Shown: in pieces, positions 33,663-42,971 of the stretch
Numbering within the stretch: position 1 is the first letter of the stretch
Layout of the letters: the number at the start of each line of letters is the position of its first letter
NCBI GenBank assembly: GCA_047974325.1
Contig: JBKECE010000237.1
Location: forward strand, 20,161 to 84,160
Origin: QVMP01 sp047974325
GTDB taxonomy: Bacteria > Bacteroidota > Bacteroidia > Bacteroidales > Dysgonomonadaceae
DNA: 64,000 nucleotides
Direction of reading: 5' to 3'
Made by a program: the position numbers and the translations under genes
The notes under the pieces: generated by a model
The model's input: the letters and a program-made list of their open reading frames with translations, nothing else
Database searches by the model: none
What the model was told of the DNA's origin: nothing

Positions 33663-35207
33663 TTATTTAGGGTTTAGTGTTATTAATGGAACAACCATTT
33701 CTTCGAGCGAAATGCCTCCATGCTGAAACGTATCGTTGTAGTATGAGGCATAATAATTATAGTTGTTGGGATAGGCAAAGAAATCTTCGTTGTAAGCAAA
33801 GATGTATTTAGTGCTTATATTCGGGCTGGGCAGTCCAAACTTTTGGGGATCACGAACTTCATATACCTTTTTGAAGTCGTAGTTGAGATTTTTGCCCAAT
33901 TTGTAGCGCAGATTGGTGTTTGTGGCCTTGTCTCCGATCACCTTTATAGGGTTCTTGACGCGGATAGTGCCATGGTCGGTGGTGAGGATTATCTTGTAGC
34001 CTTTTTCTGCTATTTTTTTGAATAGATCAATGGTGCTGGAGTGCCTGAACCATGAGCGAGTCAATGATCTGTATGCGGCCTCATCTGAAGCTAGTTCGCG
34101 GATCATTTTCGAATCTGTGCGGGCATGTGATAGCATATCCACAAAGTTGATGACAATTACATTCAACTGATTGACTATTAATGAATTTATATTCTGAATA
34201 AGTTTCTCTCCTTGTGTCGAAGTCAACACCTTATGATATGAGAAGCTGTATTTCTTTCTGAAACGCTCTATCTGAGTCTGTATGAGTGGTTCTTCATTGA
34301 GATTTTTGCTCTCCTCTTCGTCTTCGTCTATCCACAAATCAGGGAACATTTCTGCTATTTGCAGAGGCATTAACCCCGAAAAAATAGAGTTTCGGGCATA
34401 TTGTGTTGCTGTGGGCAAAATGCTATAATAGAGATCTTCCTGAAAAATGAAATCGGGAGCGAGCAGGTCTTTGACCTCCATCCATTGGTCGAGCCGGAAG
34501 TTATCTATCAAAATAAAGAATATCTTTTCGTCATTGTCCAGATGTGGAAATACTTTCTTTTTGAATAAATCGGGACTCAGTAGAGGGCGATTTTCTGAAC
34601 CTGTCACCCAAGATTCATAATTCTTTTTTACGAATTTGCAGAAAGAATTGTTAGCTTCCTGCTTTTGCATTTTCAGCATCTCGATCAGCGGATTTTGAGA
34701 TGAGGTCAGTTCCATTTCCCAATAGACAATTTTTTTGTACACATCCATCCAATCTTCGGGTGTTTGTGCACCGCTTATCTGCATACTTATTTTATTGAAC
34801 TCTTCCCTATAACCTTCTTGTGTGGCTTCGGTGACGATGTCGTCTTTGTGAAGGTTCTTTTTAATGGAAAGGAGTATCTGGTTGGGATTGACGGGCTTTA
34901 TGAGGTAATCTGCAATTTTTTTGCCGATAGCATCGGTCATGATACCTTCGTCTTCGCTTTTGGTTATCATGATCACCGGGATGTTCGGGTTTATTTCTTT
35001 CAGGAGAGAGAGTGTCTCCAGACCGGTCAGACCAGGCATGTTTTCGTCCAGAAACACGAGGTCGAAAGGTTCATCATTGAAGCTGTCAACTGCATCACGA
35101 CCACTGTTTACTGTGATTATTTCGTATCCTTTTTCATTCAGGAACAAAACATGCGGGCGAAGCAGATCTATTTCATCGTCGGCCCATAGTATGCGTTTCT
35201 TCTTCAT
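33663..35207 (-). CDS. porX: PorX, response regulator of type IX secretion (REC + PglZ)
   Basis: 514 residues. Residues 1-120 are a receiver domain with the acidic pocket DDE (10-12), phosphoacceptor Asp54 (FLDENMPG) and a conserved Lys in YLIKPVNP. The remainder is an alkaline-phosphatase-fold PglZ effector domain (FFILIDNFRLDQW, ILTTDHGTIRV, YNDTFQHGGISLEEMVVPL). In T9SS bacteria PorX is the response regulator of PorY and with SigP controls expression of secretion-system genes; a phosphodiesterase activity on oligonucleotides has been reported for the PglZ part. Its presence agrees with the six T9SS cargo genes in this window. Co-transcribed with tsaE. PorY is not in the window. Confidence 0.93.
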   Translation of the reverse strand: MKKKRILWADDEIDLLRPHVLFLNEKGYEIITVNSGRDAVDSFNDEPFDLVFLDENMPGLTGLETLSLLKEINPNIPVIMITKSEDEGIMTDAIGKKIADYLIKPVNPNQILLSIKKNLHKDDIVTEATQEGYREEFNKISMQISGAQTPEDWMDVYKKIVYWEMELTSSQNPLIEMLKMQKQEANNSFCKFVKKNYESWVTGSENRPLLSPDLFKKKVFPHLDNDEKIFFILIDNFRLDQWMEVKDLLAPDFIFQEDLYYSILPTATQYARNSIFSGLMPLQIAEMFPDLWIDEDEEESKNLNEEPLIQTQIERFRKKYSFSYHKVLTSTQGEKLIQNINSLIVNQLNVIVINFVDMLSHARTDSKMIRELASDEAAYRSLTRSWFRHSSTIDLFKKIAEKGYKIILTTDHGTIRVKNPIKVIGDKATNTNLRYKLGKNLNYDFKKVYEVRDPQKFGLPSPNISTKYIFAYNEDFFAYPNNYNYYASYYNDTFQHGGISLEEMVVPLITLNPK

Positions 35208-35235
35208 ATTGTTAAATGAGGGTTTTATTTTTTAT

Positions 35236-35243
35236 CAAAAGTA
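35236..35243 (-). promoter_or_regulatory. Candidate -7 element for porX-tsaE
   Basis: Minus-strand TACTTTTG matches TAnnTTTG exactly and lies 29 bases upstream of the porX ATG. Confidence 0.45.
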
Positions 35244-35329
35244 GCGATTTATGCCATAACTAAACTTCTCTGAAATCATAAATTATTGTAATCATGTATC
35301 AGACATTACTTACTAACGTTCAAAAACAG

Positions 35330-35337
35330 TATTTTTG
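35330..35337 (+). promoter_or_regulatory. Candidate -7 element for tcdA
   Basis: TATTTTTG matches TAnnTTTG exactly, 26 bases before the ATG at 35363. If used, transcription starts downstream of the in-frame ATG at 35294, which supports the later start for tcdA. Confidence 0.45.
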
Positions 35338-35362
35338 TATCCGCATTTTTGAAAAAAATTTA

Positions 35363-36160
35363 ATGGGTTTAGAAAAAGGTCTTTTTAAAAGAACAGAGTT
35401 GCTGCTGGGCAATGACCGGATGCAGAAAATAGCGGCAGTGCGTGTCATCATATTTGGTGTAGGTGGTGTGGGCAGTTGGTGCGCCGAGAGTTTGGTGCGT
35501 TCAGGCATCAGAGACATCACGATTGTGGATTCGGATCGTGTGTGTGTGACCAATATTAATCGTCAATTGATGGCCACGACCAAAACAGTGGGAAAAGTGA
35601 AAGTTGAAGTACTCAAAGAACGTCTGCTAGACATAAATCCGAAGGCCGAAATCAATGCTTTGCAGATGATATACAGTAAGGAAACCTCTGCGTCATTCAA
35701 TCTGGACAGCTATGATTATATTATAGATGCAATAGACAGCCTTGAGAATAAGATGCATCTGATTCAGACAGCTACAAAGACGAATGCTGTTTTCTTTTCT
35801 TCTATGGGAGCTGCCCTGAAAATGGATCCGTTGAAGATTCAGGTTGCCGAGTTTTGGAAAGTGAAAGGGTGTCCTCTTGGAGCTGCATTACGTCGCAAAC
35901 TGAAAAAAGCAGAGAGACCTTCAAAAAAGTTTTTGTGTGTTTTCAGTGAGGAGGTTTTGGAAAATAAAGGCCAAAACTCATCGTGTGGAACAGAAAAATG
36001 CCTGTGTCCAAGAGCTGAAACCGGACCCGGTGATCCAAATCTCGTGAACCATGAATGGTGCAGCATGAAAGCTCAGATAAATGGAACATTGGCTCATACA
36101 ACAGCGATATTCGGATTTACACTTGCCGGTTTGGTTATGCAAGATATTTGTAAAGCATAA
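35363..36160 (+). CDS. tcdA: tRNA threonylcarbamoyladenosine dehydratase TcdA
   Basis: E1-like enzyme that uses ATP to cyclise t6A37 of tRNA to ct6A. The frame opens at 35294, but ATG 35363 (MGLEKGLFKRTELLLGN) fits the family start and the promoter position; that gives 265 residues. Visible features: the nucleotide-binding FGVGGVGSWCAESLVRSGI, VDSDRVCVTNINRQ, the conserved IDAIDSLENK, and the SSMGAALKMDP segment. A Cys-rich stretch (CGTEKCLCPRAETGPGD) lies near residue 215. It is divergent from porX-tsaE, so two steps of the same tRNA A37 modification flank porX. Confidence 0.93.
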   Translation: MGLEKGLFKRTELLLGNDRMQKIAAVRVIIFGVGGVGSWCAESLVRSGIRDITIVDSDRVCVTNINRQLMATTKTVGKVKVEVLKERLLDINPKAEINALQMIYSKETSASFNLDSYDYIIDAIDSLENKMHLIQTATKTNAVFFSSMGAALKMDPLKIQVAEFWKVKGCPLGAALRRKLKKAERPSKKFLCVFSEEVLENKGQNSSCGTEKCLCPRAETGPGDPNLVNHEWCSMKAQINGTLAHTTAIFGFTLAGLVMQDICKA

Positions 36161-36179
36161 GACTATTCGTTATATGAAA

Positions 36180-36223
36180 ACAAGAGCGTCTGACCTCGAT
36201 TAAGGAACAGACGCTCTTGTTTG
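36180..36223. terminator. Bidirectional terminator between tcdA and the SGNH hydrolase gene
   Basis: A perfect 13-bp stem (36180-36192 with 36208-36220) is flanked by A's and T's. Confidence 0.8.
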
Positions 36224-36242
36224 GTATTAATGGCATATACTT

Positions 36243-36932
36243 TTATTTTACCACTTTGTCTATTACAGCTTTTGCCACTGATTCCATGATTGTGTATGCT
36301 TCTTTGTTGGGATGCACACCGTCTTTACTATATCCGGCTTTCATGGCTCCTTTATCGTCACGGAGTGACGAGTTATAATCAATATAAGCAAGTTTTTGTT
36401 CTTTGGCATAAACCTGTATTTCTTTGTTGAGAGCTTCTATTTTAGCTGTTGCATCGGTGATACTTTTGTTCCAACTGAATCCATCGGCAGGCAAAACCGA
36501 AGACAGAATTACTTTTATGTTGTTTGCTTTGGCTATTTCCACCATTGATTTGATGTTTCCGAGTGTGAATCCGGGGCTGTAATTACCTGTGTTTTCTGCA
36601 ATATCGTTGGTTCCCACATTGATAACTACTGCTACAGGTTTCAATGCAACAACATCCTGACGGAAACGAAGCAAGAGTTGAGGGCTAGTTTGTCCGCTGA
36701 TTCCTCTTCCTATATAGTTGTTGGAGGTGAAGAAATCGGGATGACTGTTTACCCAGCCTTCTGTGATGGAATTGCCGATGAATACAACTCGTTTTACACC
36801 TTTTTGGGGAGCAGCCAATTCAGAATTTGCTTTTTCGTACTTACCCATATTGACCATGTCATTTAGTTTCTGGGCTGAAATATAAGGCGAAAAAATGGCA
36901 AGAAGAAGAGAGAGTAATAGATTTTTTTTCAT
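36243..36932 (-). CDS. Secreted SGNH/GDSL-family esterase
   Basis: 229 residues with a signal peptide (LLLSLLLAIFSPYISA). All four SGNH blocks are visible: FIGNSITEGW (Ser), GISGQT (Gly), VGTNDIA (Asn) and KDGVHPNKEAY (Asp/His). It resembles secreted acetylhydrolases and carbohydrate esterases of Bacteroidetes, so the substrate is probably an acyl group on a glycan, but lipase or peptidoglycan esterase activity cannot be excluded. 46 bases separate it from the upstream capA-like gene on the same strand. Confidence 0.85.
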   Translation of the reverse strand: MKKNLLLSLLLAIFSPYISAQKLNDMVNMGKYEKANSELAAPQKGVKRVVFIGNSITEGWVNSHPDFFTSNNYIGRGISGQTSPQLLLRFRQDVVALKPVAVVINVGTNDIAENTGNYSPGFTLGNIKSMVEIAKANNIKVILSSVLPADGFSWNKSITDATAKIEALNKEIQVYAKEQKLAYIDYNSSLRDDKGAMKAGYSKDGVHPNKEAYTIMESVAKAVIDKVVK

Positions 36933-36978
36933 GGTACGATAGATTTAGTTATTGGTAGTATAATTATGTAATATTTTC

Positions 36979-38091
36979 TTACTGTTTATTCCGGAGGCTT
37001 TCTATGGCTTCTTTAGCATTGTTATAGAACACTTGCATTTTCTGAAAAACGTCTGCTCCAAGTTTTTCTTTGCCTTTGTCATTGTTCCATTTCTCAACAG
37101 GGATCAACTGGTAAACAGCTCTGCCATTTTCTATCGGCTTATGGACGAATACAAGAGAGTATGAACAATTGTCTATTGTTACTGCCGAGTCTTTGTCTTT
37201 TTTGCTCAATTCGATTTTCACCAACATGCCACCGTCGGTGTTCACAACTTTCATTCCGGAAACAAAATTGCCCATTGAATATACAACTACATTCTCTATC
37301 GAATCCTTGTTCCTGCGTATATCTAATGGCTGCACTACGTGTGGATGGCTACCGATAACGAGTCTCACACCGTGTTCGATAAGAAAATCGGCAAGAGATT
37401 CCTGTGCTTTGCTTTGTTTTAGTTTGTATTCTATGCCCCAATGCATATTGGCGACAATGATATCAGCTTTCATTATTTTACATAATTCTATATCTTTCAG
37501 AATTTGTTTTCGACTTGTCACATTCACCACGTTAGGCGATGGTATTTCCAAGCCATTGGTGTCGTAAGTGTAATTGAGCATAGCAATGCGAATGCCATTT
37601 TTCACCACCATGAGTGGATATGACAACTCTTTTTTGGCTCGGGTGGTATATGTTCCCAAATGTTTGACCTGCATCGAATCTAACATAGCGATGGTTCTTT
37701 CTATACCTTTTTTACCCTTATCCACACAATGGTTATTTGCCGTAAGAAATATATCGAATCCGGCATCTTTGAGGCTAAAAGCAAAAGCATCCGGTGAACC
37801 GAAAAGCGGAAATCCCGAATAGTTCTTTCCGGGAAGAGTTGTTTCGAGATTCACCACCGAAATATCTGCAGCCTGAATTTCATCTTTCACGTGTTGAAAA
37901 TAGGACGAATAGTCATAACCGTCAACTGTTTTTGCAGCATCCAACTGACGTGTGTGTTGCATGGCATCGCCTGCAAATAACAAGCTCACTTTTTTCTCTT
38001 GTGCAAAAAGAGAAGCACATACAATCAATGACAAAAATAATAGGCATATATGACGGTATTTCTTTATTTCCAATGCTGCAAGATGTATCAT
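36979..38091 (-). CDS. CapA/PgsA-family metallophosphatase-like exported protein
   Basis: 370 residues. An N-terminal hydrophobic segment (ICLLFLSLIVCASLFA) anchors or exports it. The rest matches the CapA (PgsA) fold of the calcineurin-like superfamily: LLFAGDAMQH, VVNLETTLPG, LTANNHCVDKGKKGIE, MHWGIEY and IGSHPHVVQP, which supply the expected metal ligands. Relatives act in poly-gamma-glutamate synthesis, but most CapA proteins outside Bacillus have no proven role and no other pgs gene is present. It follows trkH by 40 bases on the same strand and might share its transcript. Confidence 0.85.
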   Translation of the reverse strand: MIHLAALEIKKYRHICLLFLSLIVCASLFAQEKKVSLLFAGDAMQHTRQLDAAKTVDGYDYSSYFQHVKDEIQAADISVVNLETTLPGKNYSGFPLFGSPDAFAFSLKDAGFDIFLTANNHCVDKGKKGIERTIAMLDSMQVKHLGTYTTRAKKELSYPLMVVKNGIRIAMLNYTYDTNGLEIPSPNVVNVTSRKQILKDIELCKIMKADIIVANMHWGIEYKLKQSKAQESLADFLIEHGVRLVIGSHPHVVQPLDIRRNKDSIENVVVYSMGNFVSGMKVVNTDGGMLVKIELSKKDKDSAVTIDNCSYSLVFVHKPIENGRAVYQLIPVEKWNNDKGKEKLGADVFQKMQVFYNNAKEAIESLRNKQ

Positions 38092-38131
38092 ATTTTCAGT
38101 TTTTTCACTCCTTAAACTTTATCTATATATC

Positions 38132-39592
38132 TTATTTTTTCCAGAATGCGGGCATAAAAAGGGAAAGCACGGTGAATAGTTCTAAACGTCCGGTGAGCAT
38201 CAAAAAGCAAAGATACCATTTCGAAAAGTCCGGTACATTGGCAAAATGTCCACTAGGACCAACACTTCCTAATCCGGGACCGACGTTTCCCATACAGGAA
38301 ATGGCAGCACCCACGGATTCTTCAAATCCCATTCCGGTGAATGCCAGCACCAAAAAACTGATGATGAGAATGGCAAGGTACAGAAAGATAAATGCGAGTA
38401 TTTTAGTCACCACTTCTATCGGAATCACCTGATCGTTGAGTCTGACAGGCAATATGGCATTGGGGTGTACTTGTCTTTTAAATTCATTCACTGCATTTTT
38501 GCAAAGAATGATAATGCGGACTATCTTTATTCCACCGGATGTGGATCCGGCGCATGCACAAAAAAGCATCAACAGGCAGATCGACAGCGTGTAGAATGCA
38601 CCCCAGTTCATATAGTCCACGGTTGCAAATCCGGTTGTGGTGATCACTGATGTAACCTGAAACAAAGATGTGCGGAAAGCATATTCTATATTTTTGATCT
38701 GACCCGAAAAAATGAGACATGATGCTATGATAACAACGAATATGATGCAAATGATAGCATACCATTTAAATTCTTCGTCCCGGATCAGTTTTTTTGGTCT
38801 TCCTTTAAAGACATAGTATAGAAGAGCAAAGTTTGTTCCTCCGATGAACATGAAAAAACTCAGCACATATTCTGTGTAAGGCGAATTCCAATAAGCGATG
38901 CTTGCCTGCTTCGTAGAGAAGCCACCGGTGGCCATCGTGGACATAGCATGACAGACCGAATCAAAAAAATTCATAGGCCCCAGATAGAGCAAAAAACACA
39001 AGATGGCGGTGATGGTAATATATGTTCCCCAAATTCTTTTCGCAATCTGAGTGACACGCGGTTGAAAGCGTTCGTGCGTGATTCCTGTTGTTTCTGCATC
39101 GTACAAGACTGAAGCGTTGCCGCCAATCATGGGTAAGAGAGCTAATGCAAATACGATAATTCCCATACCTCCAAGCCATTGTGTGAGGCTTCTCCAGAAT
39201 AATAATCCCAAAGGCATCGAGTCTATGTCTAAGAGGATGCTTGAGCCTGTGGTCGAAAAACCCGACATAGTTTCAAAATAAGCATTGGTAATATCGGGAA
39301 TAGCACCGCTGAGATAGAACGGAAGCATTCCAAATGCAGACATCACAACCCAACTGAGTGCAACGACTAAGAAACTTTCGCGTTTTCCGATCGGATTTTC
39401 ATAGTTTTCGGTTCCCAGAATACGGAAAAAGATACCCCCAGCAATGGTGATTACGGACGAGAGCAACATCCCGTCACTGCACGCTTCCTGATAATAGAAA
39501 GAAATGACAGTAGCTATCATCATAAAAATGGATTCGATGATGAGAAGGAATCCACTTGTTTTGAAGATGAAGTGAAAATTAAAGCTATTCAT
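38132..39592 (-). CDS. trkH: Potassium uptake protein TrkH
   Basis: 486-residue inner-membrane K+ translocation subunit with the repeated membrane-pore-membrane units of the Trk/Ktr superfamily. Selectivity-filter-like loops include TMSGFSTTGSS, STMATGGFST, TSVITTTGFAT and SCMGNVGPGLG. It starts 2 bases after the trkA stop, so translation is likely coupled. With TrkA it forms an NAD(H)/ATP-regulated K+ channel. Confidence 0.96.
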   Translation of the reverse strand: MNSFNFHFIFKTSGFLLIIESIFMMIATVISFYYQEACSDGMLLSSVITIAGGIFFRILGTENYENPIGKRESFLVVALSWVVMSAFGMLPFYLSGAIPDITNAYFETMSGFSTTGSSILLDIDSMPLGLLFWRSLTQWLGGMGIIVFALALLPMIGGNASVLYDAETTGITHERFQPRVTQIAKRIWGTYITITAILCFLLYLGPMNFFDSVCHAMSTMATGGFSTKQASIAYWNSPYTEYVLSFFMFIGGTNFALLYYVFKGRPKKLIRDEEFKWYAIICIIFVVIIASCLIFSGQIKNIEYAFRTSLFQVTSVITTTGFATVDYMNWGAFYTLSICLLMLFCACAGSTSGGIKIVRIIILCKNAVNEFKRQVHPNAILPVRLNDQVIPIEVVTKILAFIFLYLAILIISFLVLAFTGMGFEESVGAAISCMGNVGPGLGSVGPSGHFANVPDFSKWYLCFLMLTGRLELFTVLSLFMPAFWKK

Positions 39593-39594
39593 TT

Positions 39595-40932
39595 CTAATC
39601 GAAAAATTTTTCAATCTCACGCAATGTGTCATCCAGACAAAAGACCACAACGTGATCATAAGGCTCAACTTGAGTTTCTCCGTCTATCATCATGGGCTCT
39701 CCGTTCCTTATGAGTCCTCCGAGTGTGACATTTTTAGGAAGATTCAGTTTCTTTATTTCTTTCTTGGTGATGCGCGAATTGGGACGTGCAACAATCTCTG
39801 CAACATTAGCGTTGGCAAAAGCAAGTGATTTTACGGTAGAAATGTCGGCACTGAGCAAGAAGCGGTAAATATTACTGACTGTGATTAATTTTTTATTTAT
39901 TATGGTGCCGATGTCTAAATTTTCAGCCATAGAAATATAATCCATATTTTCTACTTCGGCCACAGTTTTACCCACACCAAACCGTTTTGCAGCAAGGCAA
40001 GCCAGAATGTTGGCTTCCGAATTGCCGGTTACGGCAATGAAAGCATCCACATCCTTAATGCCTTCTTGTAACAGGAAGTCGGCGTTTCGCCCATCGTCGT
40101 TGAAAACAGTTACATTTTTGGGCAACTTTTCCAATAACTTGTGGCACTTTTCCACATCTATTTCGAGTAGTTTAATGTTTGTTTTATCGGATAAATATTG
40201 ACATGTGCGGATTGCGATGCGGCTGCCACCCATTATCATAACATTTTTGACGTCAAAATCCACTTTACCGGTCAACACCGGAAGTTCTTTTACAAACTCA
40301 TTTGTTGTGGAGAAAAAAACAATGTCTCCGTCCAACACCTGATGATTACCATTTGGGATGATCGTTGTGCTGTTGCGCTTGATGGCAACAATATGGTATC
40401 TTTTTTCTTCACTGCCTAGTTCGTAGAGATATTTGTTGGCTAATGCTGAATTGGAACGAATTTTTACGCCAACCAATATGATTGCTCCTCCGCAAAGTTC
40501 TACCCAGAAACGAGCCCACGGTCTTTTTACGGAAGAAACAATTTCTTTCGCGGCCAACATTTCGGGATAGACCATGGAGTTGACACCTAACGATTCAAAA
40601 AAATCTCTGTTTTTTGGCAACAGATATTCATAGTTGTCGATGCGGGCAAATGTTTTTTTTGCGCCCATTCTTGAAGCCAGCATGCACGATGTTACATTGA
40701 TGGCTTCTTCTGGTGTGACACCGATGAAAAGATCTGCATTCTTTATGCCGACTTCATTGAGGTCTTTCAATGATGTGGAAGAACCAACCATTGTTATCAT
40801 CTCAAGATTGTTGCGCGAAAAATTTAGCTTTTCTTTGTCTGAATCCATCAAGATCACATCCTGATTTTCTTTCGATAATAATTTTGCCAAATGTGTTCCT
40901 ACTGCACCAGCTCCTGCAATAACTATTTTCAT
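39595..40932 (-). CDS. trkA: Trk system regulatory subunit TrkA
   Basis: 445 residues: two RCK_N/RCK_C pairs, as in classical TrkA. First Rossmann motif IAGAGAVGTHLAKLLS (residues 4-19) and the acidic DSDKEK end; second NVMIMGGSRIAIRTCQYL near residue 230. TrkA-C domains are at about 145-215 and 365-440. It is a cytoplasmic gating ring for TrkH. It lies one base after the dxs stop and 2 bases before trkH, so dxs-trkA-trkH is one operon. Confidence 0.96.
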   Translation of the reverse strand: MKIVIAGAGAVGTHLAKLLSKENQDVILMDSDKEKLNFSRNNLEMITMVGSSTSLKDLNEVGIKNADLFIGVTPEEAINVTSCMLASRMGAKKTFARIDNYEYLLPKNRDFFESLGVNSMVYPEMLAAKEIVSSVKRPWARFWVELCGGAIILVGVKIRSNSALANKYLYELGSEEKRYHIVAIKRNSTTIIPNGNHQVLDGDIVFFSTTNEFVKELPVLTGKVDFDVKNVMIMGGSRIAIRTCQYLSDKTNIKLLEIDVEKCHKLLEKLPKNVTVFNDDGRNADFLLQEGIKDVDAFIAVTGNSEANILACLAAKRFGVGKTVAEVENMDYISMAENLDIGTIINKKLITVSNIYRFLLSADISTVKSLAFANANVAEIVARPNSRITKKEIKKLNLPKNVTLGGLIRNGEPMMIDGETQVEPYDHVVVFCLDDTLREIEKFFD

Positions 40933-40933
40933 T

Positions 40934-42844
40934 TTATTCCGATTTTAGAGCGAGTTGAATTTGTTCTGTGATGCCATTGACATCTAATTTCCAAAGTTTG
41001 TTCAACTCGTTGATAGATCCGTGAGTGACAAACTCGTCAGGAAGCCCGATGCGGAACACTTTGATTTCATGATATCCGTTGTCCGAAAAATATTCGATGA
41101 CAGCAGATCCCAATCCCCCTTTGACAACTCCGTTTTCTACAGTGATAACTGTTTTGTAGTTTTCAGCAACTTCTTTCAGGAGTTCTGTGTCTATGGGTTT
41201 CAAGAATATAATGTCGTAATGGGCAATATCAAAACCTTGCTTTTCTATTTCGACAATAGATTCTCTCACTGTGTTTCCGATAGGGCCGATAGAGATCACA
41301 GCAACATCTTTACCGGTTTTCAGTTTTCGACCTTTACCGATTTTTAGTAATTTCATATCGCATTCCCAGTCCGACAATTCTCCCTGACCTCTGGGATAAC
41401 GGATCACGAATGGGCCTGCAGTAGCATAAGTGGCCGTATACATCAGATGTCTGAGATAGTGCTCATTGTATGGTGAGGCAATGATAAGGTTGGGAATACA
41501 ACGCATATATGCCAGATCGAATGCTCCGTGATGTGTGGGTCCGTCTTCTCCGACGAGTCCGGCTCTGTCGAGACACATTATCACATGAAGCTTTTGTAGT
41601 GCCACATCATGTATCACCTGATCGTATGCTCGTTGCATGAAAGAAGAATAAATGTTGCAGAATGGGATCAAACCTTCTTTTGCCAATCCTGCCGAAAAGG
41701 TCACAGCATGAGCTTCCGCTATGCCTACATCAAAAGATCGGCTAGGAAATTCTTTCATCATGAAGCACATGGAAGATCCTGTTGGCATGGCAGGTGTTAT
41801 TCCGACAATGCGGTCATCTTTTTTTGCCAATTCTACAAGTGTATGTCCGAAAACATCCTGATATAATTGTGGTTGATTTTTCGATTTGTGAGTGATCCGT
41901 TCTCCGGTTTCTTTATTGAATTTGCCCGGTGCATGCCACACGGTTGCAAATTGCTCAGCGGGTTTATATCCTTTTCCTTTTATGGTCTTAACATGTAGTA
42001 TTTTGGGGCCTTCCAGATCTTTGATGTTTTCCAGAATGCGGACAAGTTCCTTAATGTCGTGTCCGTATATAGGACCGAAATAACGAATGTTGAAACCTTC
42101 AAACATATTTTGCTGCTTTGTGAGCAACGACTTCAGACTATTGTTGAAACGGAGTATAAAATTCTTACCTTTCTCAGAGATCAGATTGTTTCGTTTAAAT
42201 TTCTGATAAAGATCGTTACGCACTCTGTTGTAGACTTGGGATGTTGTTAGTTTCACCATATAATCGCGGAATCCGCCGACATTGTCGTCGATTGCCATAT
42301 CATTATCGTTCAGGATAATGAGTATATTGTTTGGCTGAGAGCTAGCATTGTTCAATGCCTCATAGGCCAATCCTCCGGTCATGGAACCGTCACCTATCAC
42401 AGCAACCACGTGCCTGTTTTCATGCTTGATTTTGGAGGCTACAGCCATTCCTAATGCTGCGGAAATAGAGTTTGAGGCATGTCCTGCAATGAATGCGTCG
42501 TAGTCGCTTTCTTCTGGATTGGGAAAGCCCGAAAGACCTCCGAATTTGCGATTTGTATAAAAACGGTCACGTCTGCCTGTCAAAATCTTATGGCTATAGG
42601 CTTGGTGACCTACATCCCACACGATACGATCATAAGGTGTGTTATAGACATAGTGCAAAGCAACAGTTAGTTCAACAGTGCCGAGACTCGAACCAAAGTG
42701 TCCGGGGTTTTCACTCAGTTGGTCGATAATAAAAGATCTGAGGTCATCACAAACGGTTTCTAGTTGATTTATCGTTAAGCCTTTCAGGTCTGAGGGAAAA
42801 TTTATATTGTTTAGTAAAGAATCTTCGTTTTCTTGTTTGGTCAT
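40934..42844 (-). CDS. dxs: 1-deoxy-D-xylulose-5-phosphate synthase
   Basis: Thiamine-diphosphate enzyme joining pyruvate and glyceraldehyde 3-phosphate, the first step of the MEP isoprenoid pathway. 636 residues. Motifs: VWDVGHQAYSHKILTGRRDRF, GDGSMTGGLAYEALN (ThDP site), CLDRAGLVGEDGPTHHGAFDLAY and the transketolase C-terminal domain. It heads the dxs-trkA-trkH unit. A perfect -7 element sits about 52 bases upstream. Confidence 0.97.
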   Translation of the reverse strand: MTKQENEDSLLNNINFPSDLKGLTINQLETVCDDLRSFIIDQLSENPGHFGSSLGTVELTVALHYVYNTPYDRIVWDVGHQAYSHKILTGRRDRFYTNRKFGGLSGFPNPEESDYDAFIAGHASNSISAALGMAVASKIKHENRHVVAVIGDGSMTGGLAYEALNNASSQPNNILIILNDNDMAIDDNVGGFRDYMVKLTTSQVYNRVRNDLYQKFKRNNLISEKGKNFILRFNNSLKSLLTKQQNMFEGFNIRYFGPIYGHDIKELVRILENIKDLEGPKILHVKTIKGKGYKPAEQFATVWHAPGKFNKETGERITHKSKNQPQLYQDVFGHTLVELAKKDDRIVGITPAMPTGSSMCFMMKEFPSRSFDVGIAEAHAVTFSAGLAKEGLIPFCNIYSSFMQRAYDQVIHDVALQKLHVIMCLDRAGLVGEDGPTHHGAFDLAYMRCIPNLIIASPYNEHYLRHLMYTATYATAGPFVIRYPRGQGELSDWECDMKLLKIGKGRKLKTGKDVAVISIGPIGNTVRESIVEIEKQGFDIAHYDIIFLKPIDTELLKEVAENYKTVITVENGVVKGGLGSAVIEYFSDNGYHEIKVFRIGLPDEFVTHGSINELNKLWKLDVNGITEQIQLALKSE

Positions 42845-42895
42845 ACTTTTTCAAATATTGTTGTATCCATTAAGGATAAATTATATTAAAAGAAA

Positions 42896-42903
42896 CAAAA
42901 ATA
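42896..42903 (-). promoter_or_regulatory. Candidate -7 element for dxs-trkA-trkH
   Basis: Minus-strand TATTTTTG fits TAnnTTTG. It lies in the 127-bp gap upstream of dxs. No good -33 is seen at normal spacing. Confidence 0.4.
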
Positions 42904-42971
42904 TAAAACAAACAGAATTATTCCTATGATAACAACCAGTTTTTGAATACTATTTTAATAGGATAAACTTT

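Noticed and set aside
35294..35362. Longer start for tcdA
   Set aside because: The extra residues do not fit the family, and a perfect -7 element lies inside the extension.
36979..38091. Capsule (poly-gamma-glutamate) synthesis locus
   Set aside because: Only a CapA-family protein is present; no ligase or export partner gene is nearby, and the family is broader than capsule synthesis.
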